Source of the DNA: Histoplasma ohiense
Taxonomy: Eukaryota > Ascomycota > Eurotiomycetes > Onygenales > Ajellomycetaceae
DNA: 64,000 bases
Assembly (NCBI GenBank): GCA_017607445.1
Contig: JAEVHH010000004.1
Location: 3,100,001-3,164,000, forward strand
Direction: 5' to 3'
Below the pieces are notes generated by a model that was not told the origin of the DNA, searched no databases, and saw only the letters and a program-made list of their open reading frames with translations. Positions 48,601-60,400 of this stretch are shown one piece after another (positions within the stretch are counted from its first letter, which is position 1; every line of letters begins with the position of its first letter). The translations under genes and the position numbers were made by a program.

Positions 48601-50668
48601 ATCAGTCATAGATTGGACCATGAGAGGTAAAATAAACTCTTCCAAACTTGTGCTTCCTACATATGTTGCGACTCCAACCACTGCCTCAAAAAAAGCACAT
48701 TTGAGTATCCAATCTTTATCATTCAAATACGTATTAAGGTGACTGAGAATCACCTCATTTGCCTTCGGATTGCCGAAGAAGACACAAAGACTGGAGACTG
48801 ATCCGAGGAAGGCACGACGAACAGAAACATCATTGTCTGTAAGTAGAGCTTTCGTATGAGTTTCGAAGAATTCTAGGAGATCAATTCGAGCAACATCATA
48901 GAGATTATGATAAGATACATCTTCGGTCCAACCTTTTTCTGTACTTTCAGGAACAAGCGACCCAAGGCGTATATCTGAGCGCAAAGCCTGAATCATATCT
49001 AGCACCCGAAGGGAAGTTTGTGCAAGTGAGGCGATGCAGGATGCATATGCTGCCCTAACAATAGGGCTAGGATTTGAATTGGGACCAGGTATAAAGGGCT
49101 GTAAGCGGGGAAAGATATACTCCGGGAAGATGTAAGCATTAACTGGAGAAACTACCCGGACCATCGCTAGAAGTTGGGTCAGCGTCCGAATAGCAGCCAC
49201 TTTGACCAAATCTGAGCGATCCGTAAGTAAAAACATCACAAAAGGCAAAATCCTGTCGAGCTTCGCTTCGTCAGGAACCCTTTCAGCGAAAGCTAACAGG
49301 ATATCACAGGCTTTCACTCTAGCGGAGGCCTTGGCGGTATTTCGGAGACTTGAAACAACAAGTGTGAGAAATATCAGTGTTCCATCATTCGAATCTGACT
49401 GAGGAGTTAGAGGTTGATTGCCATGGTTCGGCAAATCGAGTTGAAGGGGGAAAATAGGATAGTTAAGTGTTGGAAGAGTAAGATTTGATCCATCAATAGC
49501 AGGTTTGACATCAACGCCAAGAAAATAAGATATTTTGTCAAAATCCAAAAAGGTTTTGTTTATTCGTTCATCAGCTTCTCGCAGATCACCGGGACTAAGC
49601 TCAAGCCGGGCACGACCAGACGAAGGGTCAGTAATGAGTCCCATGTACTGGTGAAGAAAACTGTAAAAATATTCAGGAAATGCCTTGTGGCGCCAGAAAT
49701 TGAGGCATTCCTCCGCTGAGTACCTGGATTCGGGGTCGACGCGGATCATATGAACAATCAGATCCCTTATATCTGGATCTTCAATCTTTGACAGGTGGCT
49801 ATGTTCCGGATCATATTCCCCCTTTCGGTATTTATAAAGTTGACTGAGCGTAAAGATTGGCGACTCAAGAAATAACTCAGCAATCACGCAACCAGCGCTA
49901 AATATGTCCATTGCCCAGTTTACTCCTCTACTCTCTGGCTCTTCACCGGCTATGAGGAATCTTTCGGGAGCCAAGTAACATGTCCGCCGGCCAGAGGTAT
50001 CAAAATAGAATGAAAAATCGGCCGGATTATCTTCTGGAAGGAATGTCGGCTTAAATGACGACGAAAAATCCGACAAGTATAGCCAGTTCCAGGATGTCAC
50101 AAGCAAATTTTCCGTTTTTATATCTCCGTGGTAAACGTCATGGGAATGGCAATCGCGGAGGGCGGAAAGAAGTTGGTAAGCTAACCATTTCTTCTCGATA
50201 TCCTCAAGAAATGGGCGTGTGCTTCATAGGGTTAAACAGGGGCTGTCTACATCAGGAGAATCGGAGATCAAACATACCTCATACGATCGTATAGTGAACT
50301 GTGGATATATTGACGAACTAGATAACCACCAGTCCCGGTCTCAAGTATCCGCTGATACCCCAGGGCATTAGGAACATCCTCCAGTATATCTCGTTCATCT
50401 ATTGGAATATGGTTAGATTGCGCTAATAGTTGTATCATAGAAATTTAAACATACGTAGAAGGGCCTTAACATATGGGTCCAATTTCATGCTCGGATACGG
50501 TTTCATTATCACTTTAACGAAAACGAGACCATTTCTGTGCCTAGCACGAATGCTCTTCATGAACCTGGCGGTTCCCAAGGACTTTTCGTATACGAGGTCC
50601 GCGAGCTCTGGGACGTCGATGCCCGCAGAGCCAGCGGAAAGCGTGGTAAGGGAATAGCCCTGGCCCAT
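45670..50668 (-). CDS. VPS15: Vps15-like regulatory kinase of the Vps34 PI3-kinase complex
   Basis: Membrane-anchored partner of Vps34 in autophagy and vacuolar sorting. Exons 50668-50455, 50398-50278 and 50221-45670 give about 1,628 residues. It begins MGQGYSL, with Gly2 in myristoylation context. The kinase domain has HGDIKTEN (Asp145, Lys147) where canonical kinases have HRD, and DFSSSF (Asp163) instead of DFG, both Vps15-type features. The exon 2/3 junction gives MSTRPFLEDIEKKW, a conserved motif. The kinase domain also has a CYLAPERF activation-segment end. HEAT-like helices follow in the middle, and the C-terminal about 600 residues hold WD40 repeats (HSGSINRVVVAPDHAFFVTAS; SDDGTLKIWDT; GSDRKVRFWDTTHPD). 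The protein is somewhat longer than yeast Vps15 because of a Ser/Pro-rich linker of about 150-200 residues between HEAT and WD regions. Confidence 0.95.
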
Positions 50669-51394
50669 AATGTCTTTCGGAGATCAAACTCTATCATGAC
50701 AGTAAATCGCAAACTGATGGCATGACAACTATCCTCTACTTGGCATATCTTGGGTAAAAGAGTTTCCTTATATGTGGGAATGACCTTGAAACAGAATGCC
50801 TGAACTCCAAACCGCGGCAGAGACCTGTCACGATGAACCGATGTCGTCGTCGGCGTGAAAAAGAGAGCTTGCCCTATGACGTTCTGGAAGGTCTCGTTGG
50901 ACGATTAGATAAGCAGTGAATCACGTGGTGTTTAGGTGGTTCGTCCCCTCTACTGCCAACAAGTTGTTTCGACGCAGTATACTATCCATGAATAAGATTA
51001 CATAGCATAGCCTATCTTGAGTTTGAGGTGAAAAGCGAATTGCAGTATGCCCAGCTTGATAAATGTCTATAGGATTTATTTTTGAACTTGCACTGGCTTG
51101 AATCTTCTTGGAATCGGCTAAGATTGGAACAAATCGCGCTAATCTTATTTTAGAATGCCTCAACAACGCGTTCTCCTGTCAACTGGCCTAAATACTATCT
51201 TGCAAAAGCATCACTGAGTGAACATTTGTATAGATCATAATATGTTCGTTAGGTGTTTCTGCCTCTATTGGCTTTCTCTTTATAAGTGTGGATAATAAAT
51301 CCGAAGGAATGCGTATATTGGTGATATTGGACAAGCTGTAATGACACGTTGGTATAAATTGTAAGGTTGCCAATGCATTTTTGAAAGAGGCAAA
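50669..51394. other. Divergent promoter region of Vps15 and the channel pseudogene
   Basis: 726 bp between divergent starts. No recognisable frame. Confidence 0.5.
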
Positions 51395-54300
51395 ATGTCG
51401 ATTACACAACCAGGAAATGGTGGATTTGAGATCCCCAAGATTTCTGCTGATGAGCCCATTGGGTCAGTGATCCGGAAGCTTTTGAAGTGAGTGACAATTG
51501 CCAAAATTTTGAACCGTAAGATGTAGACTGACATGATTCCAGGTACATCATTCAAGCGACTCCAGATACACCGTATAGTTTTGACCAGATGCGGGGAACA
51601 GCAGCAGGGTCCCCTTTAAAGAAACTAGCAATATCTCTGGCTGATGAAGTACATAACCCTGCTCTTATCAAAGCTCTAATGTACGTACACATTCACAATG
51701 CAGCTATTTGAGAAGAATTGACCTAACGAACTGCAGGATTTTAAAATGGCAGTTTTGTAACCAGGAAGATGGTTATTGGGGTCTTAACGAGAGTCGAGGA
51801 TTTGCGTGTGAATTTGTTGCCTGGCATACCTAACCTCTATGGATATCATTGAATATATGCTCGATGAACTTCCGGACACATGGACCCTGCCAACATCTGA
51901 AGTTGGTATCCAAAACTATGTTGAAGAACCATTCAGCACGCGCAAAGCAGACTCAAGTCAAGATGACTATGAATGCAGACCTCTATTATATCACGCTAGA
52001 CCTTTTTCGCGTCTTTTTGGTTATGGAACAAGAACCGTTAAGAATTCGCAGCGAAGCAGCTATAACACCGGTGCAAACCCTTCGGGATCTGAATTTGGAT
52101 CTGACGAATATGGCATATTTGCCGGTTTTAATGCTCTGGAAATCGCGATAATTGCAAACGCAAAGAAGTTCGTATCGCAGACAGTGGTCCAGAAAGTGAT
52201 CAATGGGATGTGGACGGGAGAAATAATATTGTGGGATACTTTGAGCGTTCATTCAAAGAAAAAACCACAGTTGTTCCACAAAAGGTATGGAGATAACTGT
52301 TTCGAACACAACGCCGTTCAAGCTAAACGCCCAGCGTTTCTGACAACTTGAACCTGAAAGAATGACCGATCCATATGGCCGATTACGGGTCCCCGTCTAT
52401 CGCAAAACCTTCGAGGCTGTGTTTTTCTTGTCATTTATAGCTTTGTACTACTATATTCTGATGGCTAGGGACCCTCTGCGAATCAGCCCCGTCGAAATAT
52501 TGCTGTATATTTGGATTTCCGCATTTGCATATGACCAAATTGGCGGATTATCGGATACTGGGATCATGTTCTATCAAAAAAATTTCTGGAGTCTATGGAA
52601 CCTAGGAATAATTGGAACAGGGTTTACATTTCTTATTGCTCGTAAGTTTACCAGGCACAATCCTGACTTGCCCGGTGGATTGCATCTTCTGGGATGCCTT
52701 GGGTACTCTTGCCCTCTGAAACCCCGTTGTGGCGTAGTAGTATTCATAGTGATGCCAAAATCAGTAGCCCTGCTTGACATGAATCCAATTGATCAGAAAC
52801 AGCCAGGGCCTCTCTGCTAACTGGGTTTTCCGAAGGTATCATCGGATTGAGTCAAGGAAATGCATATATCACGGACACTTCTTTCGATATCCTGTCGCTA
52901 GAAGTATTATTTTTGGTTCCGAGGCAAGTTCAATGTTTCATCTGAGTGCACCGCCACTATTGCTTGCATCTAATAGGAATAACAGCGGTCTGCTCCTTGA
53001 TGAGCCTGAATTCTTACTTTGGGAGCTTGGTTAGTAACTCCTCAGCCACCCAATATTACGCACCGGATGCATGTGTACTGTTACTGATTATGCATAGATA
53101 CCCGTACTCAAGGAAATGGTGCATGATTTTCCACACGCCTCAACTAGGTCATCTCTGGTGCTAACGCCATGAGCGGGCTTAGACGAAGGCCCTCCTAAAG
53201 TTTCTCCCTGTGGTTGCGATCCTGTATATTGGTATGGGTGTTCGTTCCTGGTCCGCTATTCCGTCATGGACTGAGTGGAAATCCCAGTCAAGGCGGTCAC
53301 TAACTACCCACCAACATGCACTCAGGCTTTCTCACCACTTTCACGATGTTAGCACGGGATCGATTGACACTGCTGTAGATGTCATGGATTTTAGTCAAAG
53401 CCTTCTTTGGGTAAGGCTGCTAAAAGTTTCCCTAAAATTGGTGAGGCTTGCAACGGCAATGCTAACGGAATCGTATCAAATGTGATATTGAATAGGTTGT
53501 ATGCACGTGGATTTGTAAGTTGTTCTTTTGCACCAGCGTCCTCGCCAAGCATCGACTACTCCATGCAAAACAGCAAGTGGCTGAAATCATTGGATATTAG
53601 GACATCGCCCACGATGTAAGCCCCTTGCACTCCCGCGGTTGCTGCTGCAGCCCAAATTGAAATCACAGGGATTTCCAAAATATCGATTGGCTATCGCGTT
53701 TAGATGTTTTTGACGCTAATTTCTTTAGATTTCGCCTCTTTTCGGCTACCCTCTTATGTAAGCCTGCTGTTCCCATCCTGCACATCTGCGCGTCTGCACC
53801 GGATCACGTTCAAGACAATCGCATTCCCTCCCCCTCCCCCCCCCCCCCCGGGCCGGGCAGCACCAACATTGGCCCTGGCGGGCCGCTTTCGCTTCGTGGT
53901 GCTACGTTGGCCTATCGTTTTCTTTGTTCTTTCAATTCATATTCGTTATTTTACCCTCACTCACACCTGCAGCTTTCTTCGGCCAACTTGTACGGGATAG
54001 TGACTGGCCGGGGTGTCCGTTTGTGCACGATTTTCTAACTCAATATGTGCATCTAGGTTGGTATTCGTCTGCATGACGAACATTCTCTTGATATCTTCGG
54101 TTACGAGTTTAATGAGCTTGAGCCTAACAGAGGTATGTCAGTCCCTCCTTGGCCAGACGCATGCAGAATGAAGCCGCTAACCTGTGTAGATTATGGCCCA
54201 TGCTCGAGAGGAATATCTCTTCCAGTAAGTTGCCCTACATGATTTAACTTTTGCCTCATTAATTGCGCACCGCCCCCTCCACCCCACGCAACTCTGCTGC

Positions 54301-54907
54301 TAACATGCGTTTAAACTCTGCGTAGACTGTCCGTTTATGTACTAGATAGTGGTAACTCCCGGCGCCTAACTTGCTTTCTGCCCCCACTTGTCAGTAATAA
54401 ATTGACAATACCCTTGTATTAGCTGCCGATATGTGTGACAGTAAGACTGACATCGTTTGCTGCAAGAACCTGATACCGCTTTTCTGCATTCGCCCTCTCC
54501 GGCTATTCTTATCAAATGAATCGATCCGCCGAGTCCGTATAGTCCTGTTGAAGGTAACTCACTCACCATTTGTGGGCATCATTCTTGCAAATGAAAGTAG
54601 TAGACGCTATGTCACTCGGAAGAACCGCCCTTCAGTGGCAACTTCGTCATCTCTTTCCCCTGCGGTAAGTCAAAAAAGAATTACGGCGCACAAAGTGTCA
54701 CTGTGTCGTCCTCAAGGCTTTTCTCGCCCTGCGCCTTTGCCGGTGAGAGAAAGGGTGCCTACGACTCCCGACCATGCCCTAAGTGGAGGAGATCCGGGAC
54801 CGACCGCGGGCCCAGTTCGTCTGGGGGATGTGGTCCAAACTATGGATGGCCTACGCAGCCAAATCGAAGAGTTAGCTGCAGCTATTTCTTCCAACAAGGG
54901 CCATTGA
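51395..54907 (+). pseudogene. YVC1: Yvc1-type vacuolar TRP cation channel, lesioned
   Basis: Recognised as a Yvc1-family channel by conserved blocks across the whole family length: ISADEPIGSVIRKLLK, PYSFDQMRGTAAGSPLKKL, LNESRGFACEFVAW, FNALEIAIIANAKKF, DPYGRLRVPVY, ALLKFLPVVAILYI, RRVRIVLLK. Exons by splice signals: 51395-51486, 51543-51680, 51737-52283, 52361-52641, 52836-52923, about 52977-53029, 53098-53118, 53183-53231, 53326-53410, 53496-53514, 53601-53615, 53729-53757, 54057-54132, 54190-54224, 54326-54389 and 54466-54907. Most donors and acceptors are canonical and phases agree. Lesions: a one-base frameshift after CEFVAW (about 51822), an in-frame TAG inside the transmembrane region (53376-53378), and a GC donor plus a one-base phase mismatch at 52923-52986. 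Alternative: a functional gene with sequencing errors. The C-terminus is intact. Confidence 0.78.
53836..53849. repeat. C14 homopolymer in a channel-pseudogene intron
   Basis: Fourteen C residues followed by GGGCCGGGC, within the intron 53758-54056. Homopolymers of this type are error-prone in sequencing. Confidence 0.85.
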
Positions 54908-56119
54908 AAGTGCAGCATTTCCACAATGCAGCTCTGGTTAAAAGACCCTATGTCAGAAAGGAGGGCAGGTATTTAATGTATTTTCAATGTTCTTTGTAGG
55001 TGGGAAAATAGGTTCCTGGGTTGTTAACCTGGATGAGGCTGCGTTGTGGCTGTTGGTTCCGGAATTTTCCACGCACATCCCATCCACTTGTTTTAATAGC
55101 CACATTTGCGAATTGATCCGCTTGTACACGCCTCGCGCCTCATTCCTCCCCCAGTAGATCTCCCGCATACACCTCGCCTACTTACACCCTCGCCGTCAGG
55201 CCAAAAGGGGCTCAAGCAGAAGGGCATCGTGCTTGATCTAGGCAAGGCTTATAGGGACTCATTGACGCCCGAACCGATACAACCAAGAACCGACTGTGCC
55301 TGTTGCGTTCGTTTAAACCTCCCTTATTTGTTCAATTCACTTAGTGCTGCCCGGGATTGCGTCCAACTAAACCGTTACAAGTGCTCAGACTTGTAAGACT
55401 GGATGCATGCGCAACCACTCTGTCGGGTTCGCCTATTCCAATTTGGGATCCATCATTGCCGTTCGAATTCTCTGGCTGATGCACATTCCTGGAGCTGTGG
55501 CAGGGCCTTTTTTTTTTTTCCTTTTTGTGTTCGTTTTCCGTTTCCTTTTTTTTTTTTTTTTTTTAATTTTATTTCGTTCTATGCAAGATTTTCGTCACGC
55601 CATCCCCTGACCTCGATCGTGCGTCCCTCCCTCACTCCACATGCCTTGGTACCTAATCATGACCTTGATGCACGGCCGCGGTTATCTGGCCGTTGGGTTC
55701 GCTGCCCTCACATAAGTTTTCTTTTTTCTAATTCCTTTCCCAAATTCTGCCTTGCTGGCATTTTGTGGTTGGTATTTTTTACGTTTCTGGTTACGCTCCG
55801 TATGGAAAGACCGTTCTTCAAGCCAACTTTCGACAGTCTTGAACCCTGCAATCCATCATGACCTTTCATTCATTAATGGAATGTAGAAGAACGGTTTTCG
55901 GGTCAACCAACAAAAGGTGCATTGTTTTATATGAGGCTTGTTGATCTCCAACTTTTTCTGAAATATATATCCCAGCGCCCCTCTTCAATTCTTACTTAGT
56001 TATTCATGCTTGATGTTTAATACATTCTTTCCTTATTTTGCGATACTTGTTTAATTGACATCATATACATTGTACTCAAGGAAGGCCATCTGTGGTGATT
56101 GAGTTTGTTGATCTCAATT
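54908..56119. other. Intergenic region, no gene seen
   Basis: About 1.2 kb between the channel pseudogene and the zinc-finger gene. Contains T runs (about 55510 and 55548-55564) and CT-rich sequences of a likely promoter or 5' leader. Nothing recognisable. Confidence 0.5.
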
Positions 56120-57463
56120 ATGGACCTTGTCCCTAGGTCTAATGCCACGCTCTCCCCGCATTTTTGTTCTACTCCTGGGCAATCCATAGTTGCGAATATC
56201 TCCCCTTATCCTACTCTTCCACAAAGCTGCGAACAAACCGAAATCGTCCCAGAACACTCATCGATAGCTATTGGGCTTGGCATATTTGGTAGCCCACAAA
56301 TGTCGATGTGCTCGTCTCGGCAATCGATACTCCAACATTCTCAAGGATGGCAACGTGGATGCCAACCAAACAGTGCTTTCTCCCCCATAGGGGTGATGTC
56401 GGGACTACCTTCGTTTGAGGAGGGTCACTTAATGCTACAAGACACCGCGCAACACCATTCGGATGCTTCAATGGTTTACTCTAACCCTACACACTGCGGT
56501 ATGGCTAGTAATGCTATGTTCCAGCGATATGTACCTCAATACAATGGCGGCTTTCACTACCCAGCGGTTCCCACTATGAGGCAAGAACATCACTCAATTA
56601 TAATGCAACAGCGGCAGAGGCAGGTTAACTGCTCGGGTCCTCGGGACTTGGAACAAAATACCAGTGCTCACCTTTTTGAGTTGGAGAATAACGCGGAGAA
56701 TCAAAGCGTAGAGAATAATAACATGCAAAGACCCGCAATAAATAACAAGACTCCTCGAGCCCCTTTACGGTCGTCACGCTCACACGCGACAGTGTCTCAA
56801 GTAGACCAAGCAAGGAGTCAACCATTCGGTGTTAGGAAACAGTCAAGAAGAAGAGCCGGTGGAACCGACACGAAGTTTGAGTGTGAGAAATGCGGGATGC
56901 GTTTTACTAGGAATTCTAATTGCAAATCGCATATGAAAACCCATGATCCGAATCGAAAATTGCCTTTCAAATGCACTTCACCCGGGTGCACCAAAAAGTT
57001 CGGCCGAAAAACTGACCTTACTAGACACGAAGATAGTGTATGTGTTTTTTAATCGAACCCGGCTTGTGTCTCATTGACGAAATTGACATCTGTTTCCAGG
57101 TACATAAGAAACTACGGCAATATGGTTGTGATCAGTGTGGCCATCGGTTTGCGCGACAGGACACTCTGCGAAGGTGTGTTAGCTCCTACTAAAGCTCCAT
57201 TTTAATTTCTTCTTTCACTATACTAACGTCAACTATATAGGCATTGCGAAGATGGATGCAGAAGACGGAATCGTCAAGCTCAGCGTACGGCCAAAAGCGT
57301 GCCAACAATGCCACAGCAAGCCCCGGCATATCAATCTCCATCCATCCCATATCCCGACCAAACGAGTACATACCCTGAGGCTGAGGACCCGCAAAAACTA
57401 AATGCGTCCTTTCTTTCTCCATACCTCGATGATACCACTAATGCATTTCACCAATACCTATGA
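56120..57463 (+). CDS. C2H2-type zinc finger transcription factor
   Basis: Probable DNA-binding regulator. Exons 56120-57037, 57100-57173 and 57241-57463 give about 404 residues. The first 240 residues are low complexity, with no recognisable domain. Three zinc fingers follow. Finger 1 is CEKCGMRFTRNSNCKSHMKTH. Finger 2 is C-x4-C (CTSPGC) with TDLTRHEDSVH; its last His is supplied by exon 2. Finger 3 is CDQCGHRFARQDTLRRHCEDGC, with a Cys as last ligand. The finger linker TKTHDPNRKLPF-like stretch is longer than the usual TGEKP. The remaining C-terminus is Pro/Gln-rich and disordered. The start at 56120 is the first ATG; the frame is open upstream only from a TTG. Target genes are unknown. Confidence 0.87.
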
Positions 57464-60400
57464 AAATACACGCTACCGATCCGGCTCTTCTCTCTCTCTC
57501 TCTCTCCTTTTTTTGTCCTCTTCTGTGAACGAGGGCATCTAGTTCACTAATTTTCTCCTGAAAACCTTTATCTTGACAGATATCCAACCAAGAACGCATT
57601 TGCTAATGTGATTTTCGCACTGCTCAATGAGTACCGTGGACAGCCACTATGTTGCCAATGCTTGTTTTTTTTTTTTTTTTTTTTTGGTTTTCTCGATACA
57701 TTTACGGATACAGTGCTCATGGCTTCACGGTACATGGCACTTAACTAAACATATCTCTACACGCATACTTCGACAATAATTCTTTGACATTGCTCTTCGG
57801 AACATTCCTCAGCGACTACTGCAGGAACATATATATATAGCGGCATCCAAATCTCTTTGATAAAAATAATTTGGGCTTTTCTTTGTTTGACATACCTTCT
57901 CCTTATTCCCACATGACTTTATGCTTCATGTACCATTTCTTCCACCAATTTTTTGCCCTATTTTCCGCGCGTTACATATGTTTATCAGGGGAACTTGACA
58001 AAAAATCTGTCGTTCTACGGACAACCCTTCTCGAGTGACATTTTGATAGACAGACTACATTTGGGTGGCATTTTGTTTCTTTATTGATTTTTATTTTGGT
58101 ATTTTCTGCTGCTTCTTTCCCGTTTGAATCGATTTTCCGAATAAATTTAGATGTCGCACAAGCACTGGAAGGCATTTACGCTGATAGTTCATCCTTTTCG
58201 TATCCTTCATTTTTGTCCCCCCGTCACTTTTTGTTTGCTCTGGGTATTTTCTCTTTTCCTTTGTTCACGCTTATAGTTTTGTCTAACTGCTCATTTGCCT
58301 TTTGAAATATGCTTTGGTCTCTACGCGAATGATTTTTTTTTTTTTTTTTTTTTTTTAGATCCATGCTGGGCATGGGAAATCAGTATCTCTCTACATGTAG
58401 TTAGTTTTCCCTAAAATTGGACCATTTCATACAGATCACATTCTTCTCTCTAATCCACAATGCTTAAGTTTCAACCACAGCTTCCTTTACAGAGTAAAAT
58501 AGGCTCTCAATCCGCATCAGTGTTATATCAGAGGGCCAACCACAACGGGCGCCGCAAGATAGAGATGTTTGTACGGCACACACCTTGTTCGGCATGAACA
58601 AGTGAAAACAAGCAAGACTTCCAACAGAATATTGTAAACATTGGTTTGCGTGAATAAAAGGGCGATCATTTTGGGGTCCAAATGCCAGTCAGTGCTTTTT
58701 ATTTTTTTTATTTTTATTTTTATTTTGGAGTTAAGACAACAAATTCGAAGTAAACTAACTAAGGCGGCCCGGCCTTGTTGATATGGATGGATATGCACAA
58801 TTACTAACTAACTATAACTATTTCATGCGTTGGTCTAAACATCCTTTTGATAAAAACTTGCATTCCAAGCCAATCGTTTCTCGGCTGGGAGATCGGTGTC
58901 CCTCTTTGCTCCGCGAACCTGATCCATCATGTTTGCTCGGTGATCATGTCAGATGCCGACTCCAGAATGAAAAGCATGATGGCCACTTTGCGGCCGGCCA
59001 TAACCGACAATTGGCCCCCAACCAACTTCAGAAACTCAGAAAGTGCTATGAGCGTTGGGGGCCGGAAGAGTATTTGATAGTGACAATGAGGATTGTTGTA
59101 GTAGTTGTTGCATATTGCATACTTGGGGGCCAAAAAAGCTGAGAGTGAAGAAAATCAAGAGGGGAAAAAAAAGCATGTATCAATACCATTGGCCAATATT
59201 CTTCGTGTCAACGACCAATTAATCATTGAGGATTTGTGCCGTTTTTGTGGTATTTGCTTTTTCAAGAATGATGTTGGAGGTTTGTAATTTTGAACAAAGG
59301 GATGGAGGTCGATGCAGTAAAGAGACCACATCTGCGGCCACCAGCCAATATCTCCAAAGGACGTCCAAAAAGGTATGTTTATGTTTACCTACATTGTGTA
59401 ACCAACGGCCAATTTGAGGAATATAATGGAGACATTGCTATTTTCGTTGGATGAGGGCTTTTCAACGGACGATAATTTCGCATGGATTCAGCCACAAGGT
59501 GGATAAGATGTATAAGCATTTCATGCTCCTACCTTCTGCTCCTTGCACTCCACAGGCGTATTGACTACCAGAATCTATTAGATACTTGACCTATTTAGAG
59601 AATTAATGCCCACAAAACAAGACAGGATCTTCATATATGGTCATATGATTGATGCAGGTCTATAAAATACATACGGACCTGGTCATGCTTAGGGCCCATG
59701 CGAAGGATATCAGGAATTGAGTTGGACGCGGGGAGGAGATAATAAATGTAATGTATGAAGGGAAATGAAGTTGTGTGTGACCACGTTGGGGGAACACCAA
59801 AAGAACAATATGTGCATATTGGGGTCTTCGAAAATGCTTGATTCTGGATTCCATGCATGAGGAGCATAAGATTCCCATCTAATGATGCCTCCTTTATAAG
59901 GATTTGTTGCAGAGAGAGGAATCTGACATGACCATCATGCACACTGAAGATCTCACTGTTAGGGGAGTAAACATCCCAAGTTGCATGAGAATGCTGGCAT
60001 ATTGACCCCGGATTTTGCATATTCTGGGGAACTCTCAGCTTTCGGATCTCCTTCGATGGTTCATCTCTGAATATCGCACAATTGTATGTGCATTACATTG
60101 TGTACTACAATGACATGCCTGGGCCATTATCGAGGTATAAAAGATGAATGAGAAAGCTTAACCAGCCGGTAAATGTCAAACTTGATAACAATAAACATTG
60201 GAAACCTCATCAAGAACAGGTTCCATTTTTCCAAAATGCATAAAGAAATGTAATGTTGACTATTGAAAAGCTCGGCTTCCTCATACCCCGTCGCATTTTG
60301 TTGCAAGCATTGGGTCGGCCCGAAACAAGTTCTTAAGGTTCATTGTTCGAAGATTCTTCGATTGTTCTATGCATGCTGTAAATGTTTATGCGGATATAGA

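Noticed and set aside
51839..52351. A 170-codon frame as a separate gene
   Set aside because: It is the middle exon of the channel pseudogene; its C-terminal 20-odd codons run into an intron.
59631..60020. 129-codon minus-strand frame
   Set aside because: No family resemblance, no splice partner and no promoter cue; left as unassigned.
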